Part shown: positions 17,065 through 25,923 of the stretch, piece by piece
Layout: each line of letters begins with the position of its first letter
Position numbering within the stretch: position 1 is the stretch's first letter
NCBI GenBank assembly: GCA_019358855.1
Contig: JAHHII010000007.1
Span: 124,001-188,000, forward strand
DNA length: 64,000 nucleotides
Source: Timaviella obliquedivisa GSE-PSE-MK23-08B
GTDB taxonomy: Bacteria; Cyanobacteriota; Cyanobacteriia; Elainellales; Elainellaceae
Reading direction: 5' to 3'
Position numbers and translations under genes: made by a program
Notes under the pieces: generated by a model
Databases searched by the model: none
What the model saw: the letters and a program-made list of their open reading frames with translations, nothing else
Told to the model about the DNA's origin: nothing

Positions 17065-18975
17065 ATGGCAATGAGTGGAAACATTGAAGAAATTACAACC
17101 ATACAAACATCGCGCTCAGCGACCCAATTGCATCATCTTGATAATAGTATGGCGGCTTATCATCAAGTAGTCGAAGAGCTAAACTGTTATCGCAACATGG
17201 GTAGAATCGCTCAGAATTTTCGGCAGGCTTTGCACCCTAATGAAGTTTTGAAGCAAGCGGTAGAAACTGTTCGGCAACTGTTTGGGGTCGATGGTGCAGT
17301 GCTTTATCGCTTTCAAACCTCGGAAGAAGCGATCGCCGCTATTGAATCTACGCCCCATAGCAGCGTTTCTATCTTGTTTGACCCGGTTGATCAAGCCACA
17401 GCCCAAGACCTCAACAAAATTTTTCACCAGTTATCTTTATTTATTATTGACGATTATCAATCAAAAGACTGTCCTGTCGAGATCTATCGCTTGATGCAGC
17501 AGCATCGGGCAAAAGCAGCGCTGATTACTGTGATTCAGGGGGAAGGTGAGTTACTTGGCATTATTTGTGCTTACCAAATAAACCAAATCCGTCACTGGAA
17601 AACTTTTGAGGCAGAAGCTTTGCAGCAACTTTCGATAGAAGTGGCGATCGCCTTGCAACAAGCTGCTCTTTATCAAGAAGCCAAACAGCTTAACGTGCAA
17701 GTGCAAGAGCAGACTGTTGAGTTAAAGCGATCGCTTGACTTTGAATCGGTTCTGCGTCGGATCACTGACAAAGTTCGCGATTCTTTAGACGAAACTCAAA
17801 TTCTTCAGGCAGCAGTCGAAGAACTGACCTTAGGGCTGAAGCTGGGCGGCTGTAATGCCTCGCTCTACGATTGGGCAGAAGGCACCTCGACTATTCGCTA
17901 TGAGTACATTCACTCCATTCCCACCTATTGGGGAAGAGTGGCGCAAATGGCAAACTTTCCTGAAGCTTACCAACAACTTCGGCAGGGACAGTACTTTCAG
18001 TTTTGTTCGCTTCTGCCCAACCCCGATCGCGGCAGGGTTTCGACATTGGCTTGTCCCATTTTTGTTGATGTTGAGTCGGCGGAAAGCATGGAACAAACCG
18101 TTTTGGGCGACCTTTGGTTAATCCATCACGAAGACTATATCTACAAAGAGTTTGAAATTCGCTTGGTTGAGCAAGTGGCAAACCAATGCGCGATCGCCAT
18201 TCGTCAAGCTCGTCTCTATCAAGCTTCCCAGGTGCAAGTCCAAGAACTTGAAAAGCTCAACCGACTCAAAGACGAATTCCTCAGCACCGTCTCTCACGAG
18301 CTCCGCACACCTCTCGCCAACGTCAAAATGGCGATCAAAATGTTAAGATTAGCGCCCACCGAAGAAAAGCGCACTCGATACCTGGATATTTTAGAGGAGC
18401 AATCTTTGCGCGAATCTAACTTGATCAACGACCTCCTGGAATTTCAGCGGTTAGAAGGAGCTTCCTGCGCGATCGCTCTTCAACCCTTACGTCTACACCC
18501 GCTTGCGCTCCAGCCCTTACGCCTACAAGAATGGTTGCTAGAATTAGTCGAACCTTTCCAGGCTCAATTCATTACCCGTGAGCAAACCTTTATCTTAGAT
18601 TTACCTGAAAACTTGCCCACCTTATTTTCCGATATCATCATCTTGCAGCGAATTCTATTTGAGCTACTGAACAATGCCTGCAAATATACTGTTCCTGGCG
18701 GCAAAATTTGTCTAAGCGTTACTTACGAACCGACCGAGCCCCCTACCGTTATCTTTCAAGTTGGCAACTACGCCCAAATTCCTCAAGCAGAGTTAGCTAA
18801 AGTGTTTGATAAATTCTATCGCTGCCCTAACGCCGATCCTTGGAGTCAAGGGGGAACAGGGTTGGGTTTAGCATTGGTTTATAACCTGGTTAAGCAATTA
18901 CAGGCAGCGATCGCTGTTGATAGTCAAAATGAGTGGACTACATTTACTGTCAAACATCCCATGAGAATAGAGTAA
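17065..18975 (+). CDS. GAF-GAF sensor histidine kinase
   Basis: About 636 residues, no membrane span, so cytoplasmic. Two GAF domains occupy roughly residues 25-185 and 215-385; the second is entered by a helix (about 185-215). HisKA follows with the phosphoacceptor His about 411 (FLSTVSHELRTPLANV; codon 18295), then HATPase_c with N box ELLNNACKYT and G box GGTGLGLALVYNLVKQL. No receiver domain is attached. I see no clear chromophore cysteine and do not call it a phytochrome. TTG 17035 is in frame, but ATG 17065 after a GGA-containing leader is more likely. A 30-bp imperfect tandem duplication (18475-18534) repeats ten codons (LQPLRL twice) between HisKA and ATPase. The next gene starts 3 bp after the stop. 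Confidence 0.92.
   Translation: MAMSGNIEEITTIQTSRSATQLHHLDNSMAAYHQVVEELNCYRNMGRIAQNFRQALHPNEVLKQAVETVRQLFGVDGAVLYRFQTSEEAIAAIESTPHSSVSILFDPVDQATAQDLNKIFHQLSLFIIDDYQSKDCPVEIYRLMQQHRAKAALITVIQGEGELLGIICAYQINQIRHWKTFEAEALQQLSIEVAIALQQAALYQEAKQLNVQVQEQTVELKRSLDFESVLRRITDKVRDSLDETQILQAAVEELTLGLKLGGCNASLYDWAEGTSTIRYEYIHSIPTYWGRVAQMANFPEAYQQLRQGQYFQFCSLLPNPDRGRVSTLACPIFVDVESAESMEQTVLGDLWLIHHEDYIYKEFEIRLVEQVANQCAIAIRQARLYQASQVQVQELEKLNRLKDEFLSTVSHELRTPLANVKMAIKMLRLAPTEEKRTRYLDILEEQSLRESNLINDLLEFQRLEGASCAIALQPLRLHPLALQPLRLQEWLLELVEPFQAQFITREQTFILDLPENLPTLFSDIIILQRILFELLNNACKYTVPGGKICLSVTYEPTEPPTVIFQVGNYAQIPQAELAKVFDKFYRCPNADPWSQGGTGLGLALVYNLVKQLQAAIAVDSQNEWTTFTVKHPMRIE
18475..18534 (+). repeat. In-frame 30-bp imperfect tandem duplication inside the kinase gene
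   Basis: Codons 18475-18504 and 18505-18534 are diverged copies: both contain CTN-CAR-CCC-TTA-CGN-CTA. It lengthens the linker between the dimerisation and ATPase domains without breaking the frame. Confidence 0.75.
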
Positions 18976-18978
18976 CCA

Positions 18979-19863
18979 ATGGGCAAATCAACGGGCAGGT
19001 GGGGTAGTTTCTTTCATCACTTCACACCCAAAACCCTACGCAAAGTCATTGTTGCCTCTAATCGCCGCCGCCTCTCAGGTTTGGCATCAGAAATGGCGTA
19101 CAACGCGATGCTGGCTCTTTTCCCAACCATGCTGGCAGTCTTAACCGCGATCGGCTTATTTAAGCCCCTTCAAACAACATTTCAAAACTTTGCAGGGAGA
19201 ATTAGCGAAGTTGCACCTGTTGAAGCGCTTAGTTTAGTCACAAACATTGCCGAGCAGATTAGCGCTAGTCAAAACGGCGGGTTGTTTTCTTTAAGCTTTA
19301 TCTTTGCTGTTTGGTCGGCATCGGGTGCTTTAACGACTGCCATGGCTGCTCTCGACGAAATCCATCAAACGCCTCGCAAACTCAAGCGTCCGTTCTGGAA
19401 AGCAAGACCCATTGCTATTTTGCTGACAGTGAGTGCCATTTTGATGCTGATGCTAGCTGCTACCCTAATTTTTGTCAGCGATATTATTGTTCGGGCGATC
19501 GCCAACCAAAGCGGCGTTTTTTCAGGCAATTTGCTTGCCCTTTGGTGGCTGCTAAGTTTTCCCTTAGCCTTGGCGACGATGGCAGTATTGTTTGCCTTCA
19601 TTTATCGCTTTGGCCCTAGTCGATGGAACCCAGGGCAACCCATTATGCCAGGAGCGGTTTTAGCGGCAATTTTCTGGGCAATTCTTTCTAATGTGCTGCG
19701 CATTGCTGTTCGGTTCGTTGGCACCAATCAGGTTTATGGCGTAGTTGGAGCCGTAATTGTTCTATTACTTTGGCTCTATATGAGTTCATTGGCGCTGTTG
19801 ATTGGCGCTCAAATTAATGTAACGATTGGCAGTGAGATTCGACGTTCGCGCGTGCAGGTATGA
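18979..19863 (+). CDS. YihY/BrkB family inner-membrane protein
   Basis: 294 residues with about six membrane spans. N-terminal RRLSGLASEMAYNAMLALFPTMLAVL matches the family opening, and the later LLWLYMSSLALLIGAQIN segment is its most conserved signature (WLYxSxxxxLxGAxxN). The family was once called ribonuclease BN by mistake; its role is unknown, possibly transport. It starts 3 bp after the histidine-kinase stop and is almost certainly cotranscribed with it. ATG at 18979. Confidence 0.9.
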   Translation: MGKSTGRWGSFFHHFTPKTLRKVIVASNRRRLSGLASEMAYNAMLALFPTMLAVLTAIGLFKPLQTTFQNFAGRISEVAPVEALSLVTNIAEQISASQNGGLFSLSFIFAVWSASGALTTAMAALDEIHQTPRKLKRPFWKARPIAILLTVSAILMLMLAATLIFVSDIIVRAIANQSGVFSGNLLALWWLLSFPLALATMAVLFAFIYRFGPSRWNPGQPIMPGAVLAAIFWAILSNVLRIAVRFVGTNQVYGVVGAVIVLLLWLYMSSLALLIGAQINVTIGSEIRRSRVQV

Positions 19864-19992
19864 AGCGATCGCTTCAATTTATCGTGACAAAACTGAAATT
19901 CTTTTCTAAGAAACGTGTCAACTTTTTGGCAAGATGATATAACCTTTAGGACTTGAAAAATAGACCTAGAGTTAATCAGTCGTGAGGACGCT

Positions 19993-21618
19993 ATGCGGAG
20001 CGCTACGGGACAAAAGTTTTGGCTGAGCCTTGGGCTAATGACAGCGATCGGTAGCCCTGGAATCGTTGCGGTAGAGATTTTGGGAGCTATGGGCGCGATC
20101 GCCTTCACTGCAACTGCTGCCCAAGCTGCTACCCTCAGCAATTGGAGCTTTAATCCCAATACTAATCAGTTAGAAGTTTTACTCCCGGCAGGCGTTCAGC
20201 CTCGCTACTTCTTAGTTGCAGAACCCGCCCGTATTGTTTTAGATTTACCCAGCACTCAAGTTGGGGCAGTTCCCACTGAAGGCAGCTATGGCGGAGCGAT
20301 TCAACAAATTCGTGTCGCGCAATTTCAGCCAGATTTAGCACGCATTGTCCTTCAGCTTTCTCCTGATACTGTCCTAGCGCCAGGACAAGTCCAACTCGAA
20401 AAAGTTGGCTCTGTTGAGCAAGGCGCACAGCGTTGGACGCTTCGCCCACTGGTTGCCGATGCCGCCTCGCCCATTACTGCCTCTGAACCCGCCCAGCCTG
20501 CACCGACTGCTATCGCCCCTCCTTCTATCATTAGCCCTGCTCCTACTCCCTTACTCCGCTCGGAGGTGAGTACGATTCCAACTGGCTTACCGCCTGCGCT
20601 TGCTCCGATCGCCCCAAGCCCTTCTACAGTTGCGGTGCCTGAGTCAGCGAGCTTGCCTCCCGTTTCTCCTGGAGCAGTCTCTATCCCCGTAGAAAATCCT
20701 CCTGAAGAACCGCGTACTCGCCCTTCTGCCAGCGATCGACGATCGGCTAGCAGAGGGGCTCGCCAAGCCCGCCGAGATCGACAAGAAGCTCGACGAGTTG
20801 AACGTCAGTCTGTTGCACAATCTACTCCCCAACCTGCCTCACAGCAGCCCCCGATCGCTCCAGCCTTACCTCCTGCCACATTTACGCCTCCTGTCGCTAG
20901 AACAGTCAACGTCCCAGCCCTCAATCCCCCAGTAGCCCCTATGACTCTGGCTGCTAATGATTCTATTCCTTTTGGACAACCGCTCCCAGGTAGCCCAGTA
21001 GATACGCCATCAGCCCAGCCGACTCAGGAACCCACTCCCCCTCAGGAGCCCACAGTTATTCCCGATCGCCCGAACGATAGTTCCACAAATTCTGCGCCGC
21101 CAATCACTGAGCTTTCAGTCGATGCCACCTTCAATACGTTGATTCCTGCTGATACTGAGTTAAGCCTCTACTATCCTCAAGACACCCCTTTAGATCTAAC
21201 AACCGAGCCCCAAGACGAAGTTTTATTTCTGGCTCAAAATGTGCGCGATCGGGCAGGCAATCTGCTGGTTCCGGTCGATAGCCAAGTAATTGGGAGGTTT
21301 GAAAGCAATAGCGATGGCAGTCAGTTTATCGCGCGATCGATTCGGATCCAGGGAGAGAACCGTCCTGTTTCTGCCGAATCAGACTTCCTGGGCGGCGGAC
21401 GTGAGGAGGCTTCTGGCAACCGAATTGTTCGTAACTCTGCTGCGGGGGCAGTGGTTGGTCTTTTGCTAGGATTAACGACTGGGATAGGCGTATTGGCAGG
21501 GGTTGCCTTAGGCGCTCTTTCAGGAGCAGGCAGTGTTCTCGTCTCAGATCCGCAGACTGCCGTTATTCAACCTAACCAAGTTATAGAAGTGCGGCTCTTA
21601 GAAGACTTACCTCGGTAA
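19993..21618 (+). CDS. Exported AMIN-domain, proline-rich envelope protein
   Basis: 541 residues. An N-terminal signal sequence (hydrophobic to about 39, ending ATAAQA-ATL) is followed by an AMIN domain (about 43-150: LSNWSFNPNTNQLEVLLP, ARIVLDLPSTQVG, IRVAQFQPDLARIVL), which in other proteins targets cell-wall or septal complexes. Residues 155-370 are low-complexity Pro/Ala/Ser with a basic RRSASRGARQARRDRQEARR cluster. A conserved C-terminal domain (DTELSLYYPQDTPLDL onward) ends in a glycine-zipper-like hydrophobic segment (GAVVGLLLGLTTGIGVLAGV). No amidase domain is present. It probably sits in the periplasm or at the outer membrane. Monocistronic. Confidence 0.88.
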   Translation: MRSATGQKFWLSLGLMTAIGSPGIVAVEILGAMGAIAFTATAAQAATLSNWSFNPNTNQLEVLLPAGVQPRYFLVAEPARIVLDLPSTQVGAVPTEGSYGGAIQQIRVAQFQPDLARIVLQLSPDTVLAPGQVQLEKVGSVEQGAQRWTLRPLVADAASPITASEPAQPAPTAIAPPSIISPAPTPLLRSEVSTIPTGLPPALAPIAPSPSTVAVPESASLPPVSPGAVSIPVENPPEEPRTRPSASDRRSASRGARQARRDRQEARRVERQSVAQSTPQPASQQPPIAPALPPATFTPPVARTVNVPALNPPVAPMTLAANDSIPFGQPLPGSPVDTPSAQPTQEPTPPQEPTVIPDRPNDSSTNSAPPITELSVDATFNTLIPADTELSLYYPQDTPLDLTTEPQDEVLFLAQNVRDRAGNLLVPVDSQVIGRFESNSDGSQFIARSIRIQGENRPVSAESDFLGGGREEASGNRIVRNSAAGAVVGLLLGLTTGIGVLAGVALGALSGAGSVLVSDPQTAVIQPNQVIEVRLLEDLPR

Positions 21619-21661
21619 AGACTTACCTTGGTAGACAGTTCAAAGCTTAAGCTGAACGTCT

Positions 21662-22315
21662 TTAGGGTTTAGAAGTCTCAATGTGTTCTGCTTCTGCTTC
21701 CGCCTCAGCTAACCATTGTTTCATGCTGGGAAGCGCCCAAATAGTCTCTACGTAGGCATGAGAAATAGTATCTAGCGGAACGCCATAGGTCACGAATCGC
21801 GAAGTAACGGGTGCAAACATGGTATCGGCAATGGTGAAATGCCCGAAGAGAAAGTTTCCACCTGTGCCATATTGCTGACGGCAGGTTCGCCAAAGCGTTT
21901 TGATGCGATCGATATCGTTTTGAACTTCTGATGAAAAACTTGAGTTGGGAAACCGCTCGCGACAGTTCATGGGTAAATGCTCGCGGAGGTATTGAAAACC
22001 CGAGTGCATTTCGGCACTAACCGCCCGCGCGATCGCCCGATTTTCTGGGTCTTGAGGCCATAGCAGCCCTTCTGGAAACCGTTCTGCTAAATGTTCACAA
22101 ATCGCTAACGAATCCCATATCTTTAGCGTTCCATACTGCAAGATCGGAACTCTGCCTGTCGGTGAATATCGCAAGATTTGATTGCGTGTCTCTGGTCGAT
22201 TGAGCGGTATTCTGATTTCAGAAAAATCAGCGTTCACTTGCTTCAACACTAGCCAAGGACGCATTGACCACGAGGAGTAATTCTTGTTTCCAATAATTAG
22301 GGTCGGCGTAGACAT
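21662..22315 (-). CDS. Glutathione S-transferase family protein
   Basis: 217 residues. The thioredoxin-like N-terminal domain has NKNYSSWSMRPWLVLKQ (probable catalytic Ser), GRVPILQ with the cis-Pro, and WDSLAICEHLAE for glutathione binding. The C-terminal helical domain has FTIADTMFAPV. Substrate unknown. It is the last gene of a three-gene minus-strand cluster after the ferredoxin (12-bp gap) and the methyltransferase. The C-terminus has an AEAEAE run. Confidence 0.9.
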   Translation of the reverse strand: MSTPTLIIGNKNYSSWSMRPWLVLKQVNADFSEIRIPLNRPETRNQILRYSPTGRVPILQYGTLKIWDSLAICEHLAERFPEGLLWPQDPENRAIARAVSAEMHSGFQYLREHLPMNCRERFPNSSFSSEVQNDIDRIKTLWRTCRQQYGTGGNFLFGHFTIADTMFAPVTSRFVTYGVPLDTISHAYVETIWALPSMKQWLAEAEAEAEHIETSKP

Positions 22316-22327
22316 AGAGTGTTCTTC

Positions 22328-22552
22328 CTACGGTGTAGCTTGCAAATCAGGACGTTCTTCTGGCACGATCGCCCCTTCTACGGGGCAGACTTGCAAACAA
22401 ATCCCGCAGTCAATGCAGGTTGCAAAATCAATCCAATACCAGTCGGTTCCTTTAGTGTTTTTGCCAGGGCCGTCGTGAATACAGGCGACAGGGCAAGCAT
22501 CCACGCAGTCTGCAATGCCTTCGCAAACGTTTGTCACAATTGTATGAGCCAT
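22328..22552 (-). CDS. Bacterial-type 2[4Fe-4S] (or 7Fe) ferredoxin
   Basis: 74 residues with two cysteine clusters, CEGIADCVDACPVACI and CIDCGICLQVCPVEGA. The first lacks the classic CxxCxxC spacing (CxxxxxCxxxC), so this may be the seven-iron 3Fe/4Fe type and not a plain 8Fe ferredoxin. The second is a canonical CxxCxxCxxxCP. It is a low-potential electron carrier. ATG at 22552; 12 bp separate it from the GST gene. Confidence 0.93.
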   Translation of the reverse strand: MAHTIVTNVCEGIADCVDACPVACIHDGPGKNTKGTDWYWIDFATCIDCGICLQVCPVEGAIVPEERPDLQATP

Positions 22553-22618
22553 AGCAGTTCTCTCCGTGTTCTCTTTTTCTTTAGCCTATCAGGTTCTTGG
22601 CTGTTGCCTTGAAGCTCA

Positions 22619-23386
22619 TCAAGCAGGCTCAGGCTTTTGAAAAAACATCATGTGCTGTTGGGGGAGCAGGTCTTTCGTTTCTTGCCACGCTAAGCCTACT
22701 GCCTGCATTTCTTTCTTAACCTGCTTTTGCGACATTTTATGGAGACCCTTAATGGGAATCAAAGGATTTTCGCCCCGATATTCCAGCAGCACCACTTGTC
22801 CACCCGGCTTGAGGGCATTAAAGATTCCTGCCATGATTTCCTTAGGATACTCAAACTCGTGATAGGCATCGACCAGCAGCGCCAAGTCAACGCTATTGGC
22901 AGGCAAGTTAGGATCGGTGCCGCTCCCTAAAATGGGTTCAACGTTATCTGCTTGATTTTCGTTTTTAAGGAAGTTGAGAATCTCGATCATTTCGGGTTGC
23001 ACATCCACCGCCAGCACTTTCCCTTGAGAAACGTGGGGGCTAATCCGAAAGCTGAAGTATCCGGTGCCTGCGCCAACGTCAGCAACGACACTCGTCGGTT
23101 TTAGGTCAAGTGCTGCGATCGCCGCTTCGGGTTGTTCTTCAATGCCTCGGCTAGAGCGCTCCAGCCATGCCGCCCCTTGATGCCCCATCACTTGCGCAAT
23201 TTCTCGACCCATATAAAATTTGCCAATTCCATCGGGGTGATGAAGCGATCGCTCCTCGTAGGTTTCGGGCTTACCGCCCAAGGTTTGCCCAGCGAAAGAA
23301 AATGCCTCAGCCGGGAAAGGGTTGAGCAGCAGAGACAAAACGCTTACGATAACGAGTAAACTGCGCAATAAAAAAGTCTTAAGCAT
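22619..23386 (-). CDS. Signal-peptide-bearing SAM-dependent methyltransferase
   Basis: 255 residues. Residues 1-28 look like a cleavable signal peptide (LLRSLLVIVSVLSLLLNPFPAEA, then FS). The rest is a class I Rossmann methyltransferase: motif I VVADVGAGTGYFSFRIS, acidic VLAVDVQPEMIEIL, motif IV region VDLALLVDAYHEFEYP, and LKPGGQVVLLEYRGE. An exported enzyme needing SAM is unusual because SAM is cytosolic; the N-terminus might instead be an uncleaved anchor. Cotranscription with the ferredoxin gene (66-bp gap) is likely. Substrate unknown. Confidence 0.88.
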   Translation of the reverse strand: MLKTFLLRSLLVIVSVLSLLLNPFPAEAFSFAGQTLGGKPETYEERSLHHPDGIGKFYMGREIAQVMGHQGAAWLERSSRGIEEQPEAAIAALDLKPTSVVADVGAGTGYFSFRISPHVSQGKVLAVDVQPEMIEILNFLKNENQADNVEPILGSGTDPNLPANSVDLALLVDAYHEFEYPKEIMAGIFNALKPGGQVVLLEYRGENPLIPIKGLHKMSQKQVKKEMQAVGLAWQETKDLLPQQHMMFFQKPEPA

Positions 23387-23447
23387 CTAGAAATTACTCA
23401 AATAGACTATTAAATATACCGATATCTTCCACTCAAATCGCAATATT

Positions 23448-23945
23448 ATGACTACTACAGAGCTTTATATTATCCGTCATGGACTCGCTGGGGAACACGG
23501 AACCTATGAAAACGATGGCAATCGCCCCCTCACGCCTGAAGGTATTCGCAAAACCAAACAGGTTGCTAAACGCCTGCTTGAGTTAGATTTGCAGTTCGAG
23601 TTGATCCTCACCAGTCCCTACGCACGGGCATTGCAAACGGCTGAAATCCTTCAGTCCACTGGGTTAAGTCAGCAATTGGAAACGTCAGTAGATCTTTTAC
23701 CAGAAGGAAATTTTGAAGCGTGGTTTAATTGGTTTGAGGGGTGGCAAAGTGCTGATAAAAAGGCGTTGGCGATCGTGGGGCATGAGCCGGGTCTAGGACA
23801 ATGGGCAGAGCTCCTCATTTGGGGAGAGGTGCGGAACCGACTGAAGTTAAAAAAGGCAGGGATCATGGGTATCAATGTGCCGTTAGATGACCCAATTAGC
23901 AACAGTGAGCTATTTTGGTTGGTGCCACCGAAGGTGTTACTTTAG
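23448..23945 (+). CDS. sixA: Phosphohistidine phosphatase SixA
   Basis: 165 residues of the histidine phosphatase superfamily. RHG motif in LYIIRHGLAGEHG, second conserved region LTSPYARALQTAEIL, Glu in LLPEGNF, and the second His in LAIVGHEPGLGQWAELL. SixA dephosphorylates HPt domains or PtsN-type proteins. It diverges from the methyltransferase gene (61-bp gap) and overlaps the convergent protease gene by 4 bp. Confidence 0.92.
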   Translation: MTTTELYIIRHGLAGEHGTYENDGNRPLTPEGIRKTKQVAKRLLELDLQFELILTSPYARALQTAEILQSTGLSQQLETSVDLLPEGNFEAWFNWFEGWQSADKKALAIVGHEPGLGQWAELLIWGEVRNRLKLKKAGIMGINVPLDDPISNSELFWLVPPKVLL

Positions 23946-25141
23946 TTCGCAGATTTGGCGATCGCGTGGAGTTGCAATCCAGGAGGATACTCTCCCTCTG
24001 CTTTGATTCGCTTAATCACATCGTCAGGAATAGGAATATTAAGATTTTGGGCTAGGGTTCGGACAATATCGCCCCGGTCAATCACTCCTGCAACAGCACC
24101 AGCAGGCGAAAGAACCGTAATGCGACGGAGCGAGCATGACTCTAGTAAATCAACAACCTCAGTAAGAGACGCTGCTTCTAGCACCGCAGGAAGTGTATCT
24201 AAAGGTCGAATAATGCATTCCAAGGTTTCAGATTCCCACAAACTCCGCTCTATCTCACGCAGTCCCTCAGGTGGAACCAATCCTCGGTAACGTCCTTCAG
24301 AGGAGGCATAATAAGTGACCGACTCAGCTTCATCCAACAAATACTTATCAGCAAACTGCCGCAGCGTCATGTGAGCATCAACCACCCGAAATTCTCGGCT
24401 CATTGCCGCTTCTGCCTTAAGCCGTAATAGCCCTTCTTGTAAATCGCTAATACTGCTATAAGCACTAGCATTGCGAATGCCGAACCAGCCCATTAAGGCA
24501 ATCCACAGAAAGCGAGGACCGATCGGGGTAAAACAGGCTCCTATGCCCAAAATTAGCGCAAACCAGCCTAAGGTCTGTCCAATCCTTGCTGCCCAACGAA
24601 CGCCTTTAATGCGGCTGCCAGTTGCTTTCCAAATGGCAGCTTTAAGCACTTGTCCGCCATCTAAAGGCAAACCCGGAATCATATTAAAAAGAGTCAGAAT
24701 GAAATTGAGTCCTGCTAGCTGTCCTACAACCGCTTCAGCAGGAGCAGCAAGGGAAAAGGTAGCACCAATGATGGCGAAGATGATGAAGAGACTGAAGCTC
24801 ACAGCAGGGCCCGCGATCGCCACTTGGAATGCCTGCATCGGCGTTTTAGATTCTTGATCAATAGAGGCAATGCCACCAAATAGAAACAGTGTAATCGAAT
24901 TGACTGTAATTCCCTGCGATCGCGCCACCAAACTATGCCCAATCTCATGCAGTAGCACCGAGCCAAAGAGTGCCAGCGCCATCACTAACCCAGCAATCCA
25001 GGCAGTCCCAGCTGCGCCCCAAGGAGTCGATCGCCACGTCGAACCGTAGAGATAGGTAAAGAACGCCACAATAAAGAACCATGACGGGTCAAGGTATACA
25101 GGAATGCCAAAGATTGACCCAACTTTCCATCCTGACTTCAT
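23942..25141 (-). CDS. Site-2 protease family (M50) membrane metalloprotease with CBS domains
   Basis: About 399 residues. Zinc motif HEIGH in VLLHEIGHSLVARSQG and the third ligand in NMIPGLPLDGGQVLKA are intact within about six membrane spans. A C-terminal region of about 170 residues carries CBS-type repeats (MTLRQFADKYLLDE, LTEVVDLLESCSLRRITVLS, GVIDRGDIVRTLAQ), which often bind adenine nucleotides. Such SpoIVFB-like proteases cut membrane-bound regulators. The frame reaches 25174, but ATG 25141 follows AGGA at good spacing and gives MKSGWKVGSIFGIPV, the family start. The substrate is unknown. Confidence 0.93.
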   Translation of the reverse strand: MKSGWKVGSIFGIPVYLDPSWFFIVAFFTYLYGSTWRSTPWGAAGTAWIAGLVMALALFGSVLLHEIGHSLVARSQGITVNSITLFLFGGIASIDQESKTPMQAFQVAIAGPAVSFSLFIIFAIIGATFSLAAPAEAVVGQLAGLNFILTLFNMIPGLPLDGGQVLKAAIWKATGSRIKGVRWAARIGQTLGWFALILGIGACFTPIGPRFLWIALMGWFGIRNASAYSSISDLQEGLLRLKAEAAMSREFRVVDAHMTLRQFADKYLLDEAESVTYYASSEGRYRGLVPPEGLREIERSLWESETLECIIRPLDTLPAVLEAASLTEVVDLLESCSLRRITVLSPAGAVAGVIDRGDIVRTLAQNLNIPIPDDVIKRIKAEGEYPPGLQLHAIAKSAN

Positions 25142-25285
25142 GATATTTTTCCTACTCAATGGCGATCGTTGCAACTCATTGCTGAAACTCCCTCCATTGT
25201 AATGAAGTTATGGGTAAGGAATTGGAGGAAATGCGATCGGTTTCTACGGTGCCGAATGGAGAGCAGGATTTCAAAGAGATCTTTA

Positions 25286-25430
25286 GGGAGTTGCGTGAAG
25301 AAAACCAGTGAGATGCATTAACTTTTCAGCCCCCTAAATCTCCCAGAATGGGGGACTTAGAAAGGTTCGGAAGTCCCCCAGAATGGAGGATTTAGGGGGC
25401 AATTCGGAGCGTTATTTAATTGCAACTCTC
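25286..25430 (+). mobile_element. MITE-like inverted-repeat element, copy 2 (145 bp)
   Basis: Same family as 2107-2258 and in the same orientation. It starts GGGAGTTGCGTG and ends TTGCAACTCTC, with TTA on both outer sides (25283-25285 and 25431-25433). The internal inverted repeat (CCCCCTAAAT.../...ATTTAGGGGG) is present but more diverged: one arm reads CTCCCAGAATGGGGGACTTAG and the right terminus has a C-to-T change, so this copy looks older. It lies upstream of the M50 protease gene. Confidence 0.78.
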
Positions 25431-25433
25431 TTA

Positions 25434-25923
25434 GTGAATTGATCCCTCTTTGCAACAAAAGACTGAGTTTTGACTACAATTGACGCTAAAGATTCAAAGT
25501 TTCAATCCAATGTGCAAACCAATGTGCAAACCATTGTTAAAGAACTGTCCACTCTGCACCCGACCATAGTTCAGTTTCTATTTGACGAGTTATTTTGGTC
25601 AGGGAATCGTTCGTTTCATGCAGTTCCTCGTGTGCGATCGCCCATTCTACTTGCAGGTTCAAATAATAGTACTCAGGCTGGTCAGATGGATGGTCCTCCG
25701 CATCTCTTTTCTCGATCGCATCAGAATCAGAGAAAAGTTCGATCGTATGTTTTTCATAGCTGTCACCCACCGAGCTACAAGATTGGTAAAGCATTGCAAA
25801 TAACAAGAATAGTACAAATATAGTACATTATTATGCCTGTTTTTCCAATCAAATCTGAGCAGAGTTTCTGGGCTAATCTATTCTAAATACAGCAACCTCT
25901 GAATACAGTAACCCCCAGAGTTT
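25434..25923. other. Intergenic region without a confident gene
   Basis: Two overlapping frames are open, plus 25470-25823 and minus 25537-25806, but neither has a convincing ribosome-binding site or a family I recognise. The minus frame (acidic, with DQPEYYYLNLQVEWAIAHEE) looks slightly more protein-like and might be a small orphan gene. A perfect 12-bp tandem repeat, CAATGTGCAAAC twice, lies at 25508-25531. Confidence 0.4.

Noticed and set aside
17065-18975. GAF kinase considered as a phytochrome or cyanobacteriochrome
   Set aside because: I could not identify a chromophore-binding Cys-His motif in either GAF domain.
19993-21618. AMIN protein considered as N-acetylmuramoyl-L-alanine amidase
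   Set aside because: Only the AMIN domain is present; no Amidase_3 zinc motifs in the rest of the protein.
25470-25823. Plus-strand 117-residue frame
   Set aside because: TTG start, no ribosome-binding site, contains a 12-bp tandem repeat, and competes with a minus-strand frame; no family recognised.
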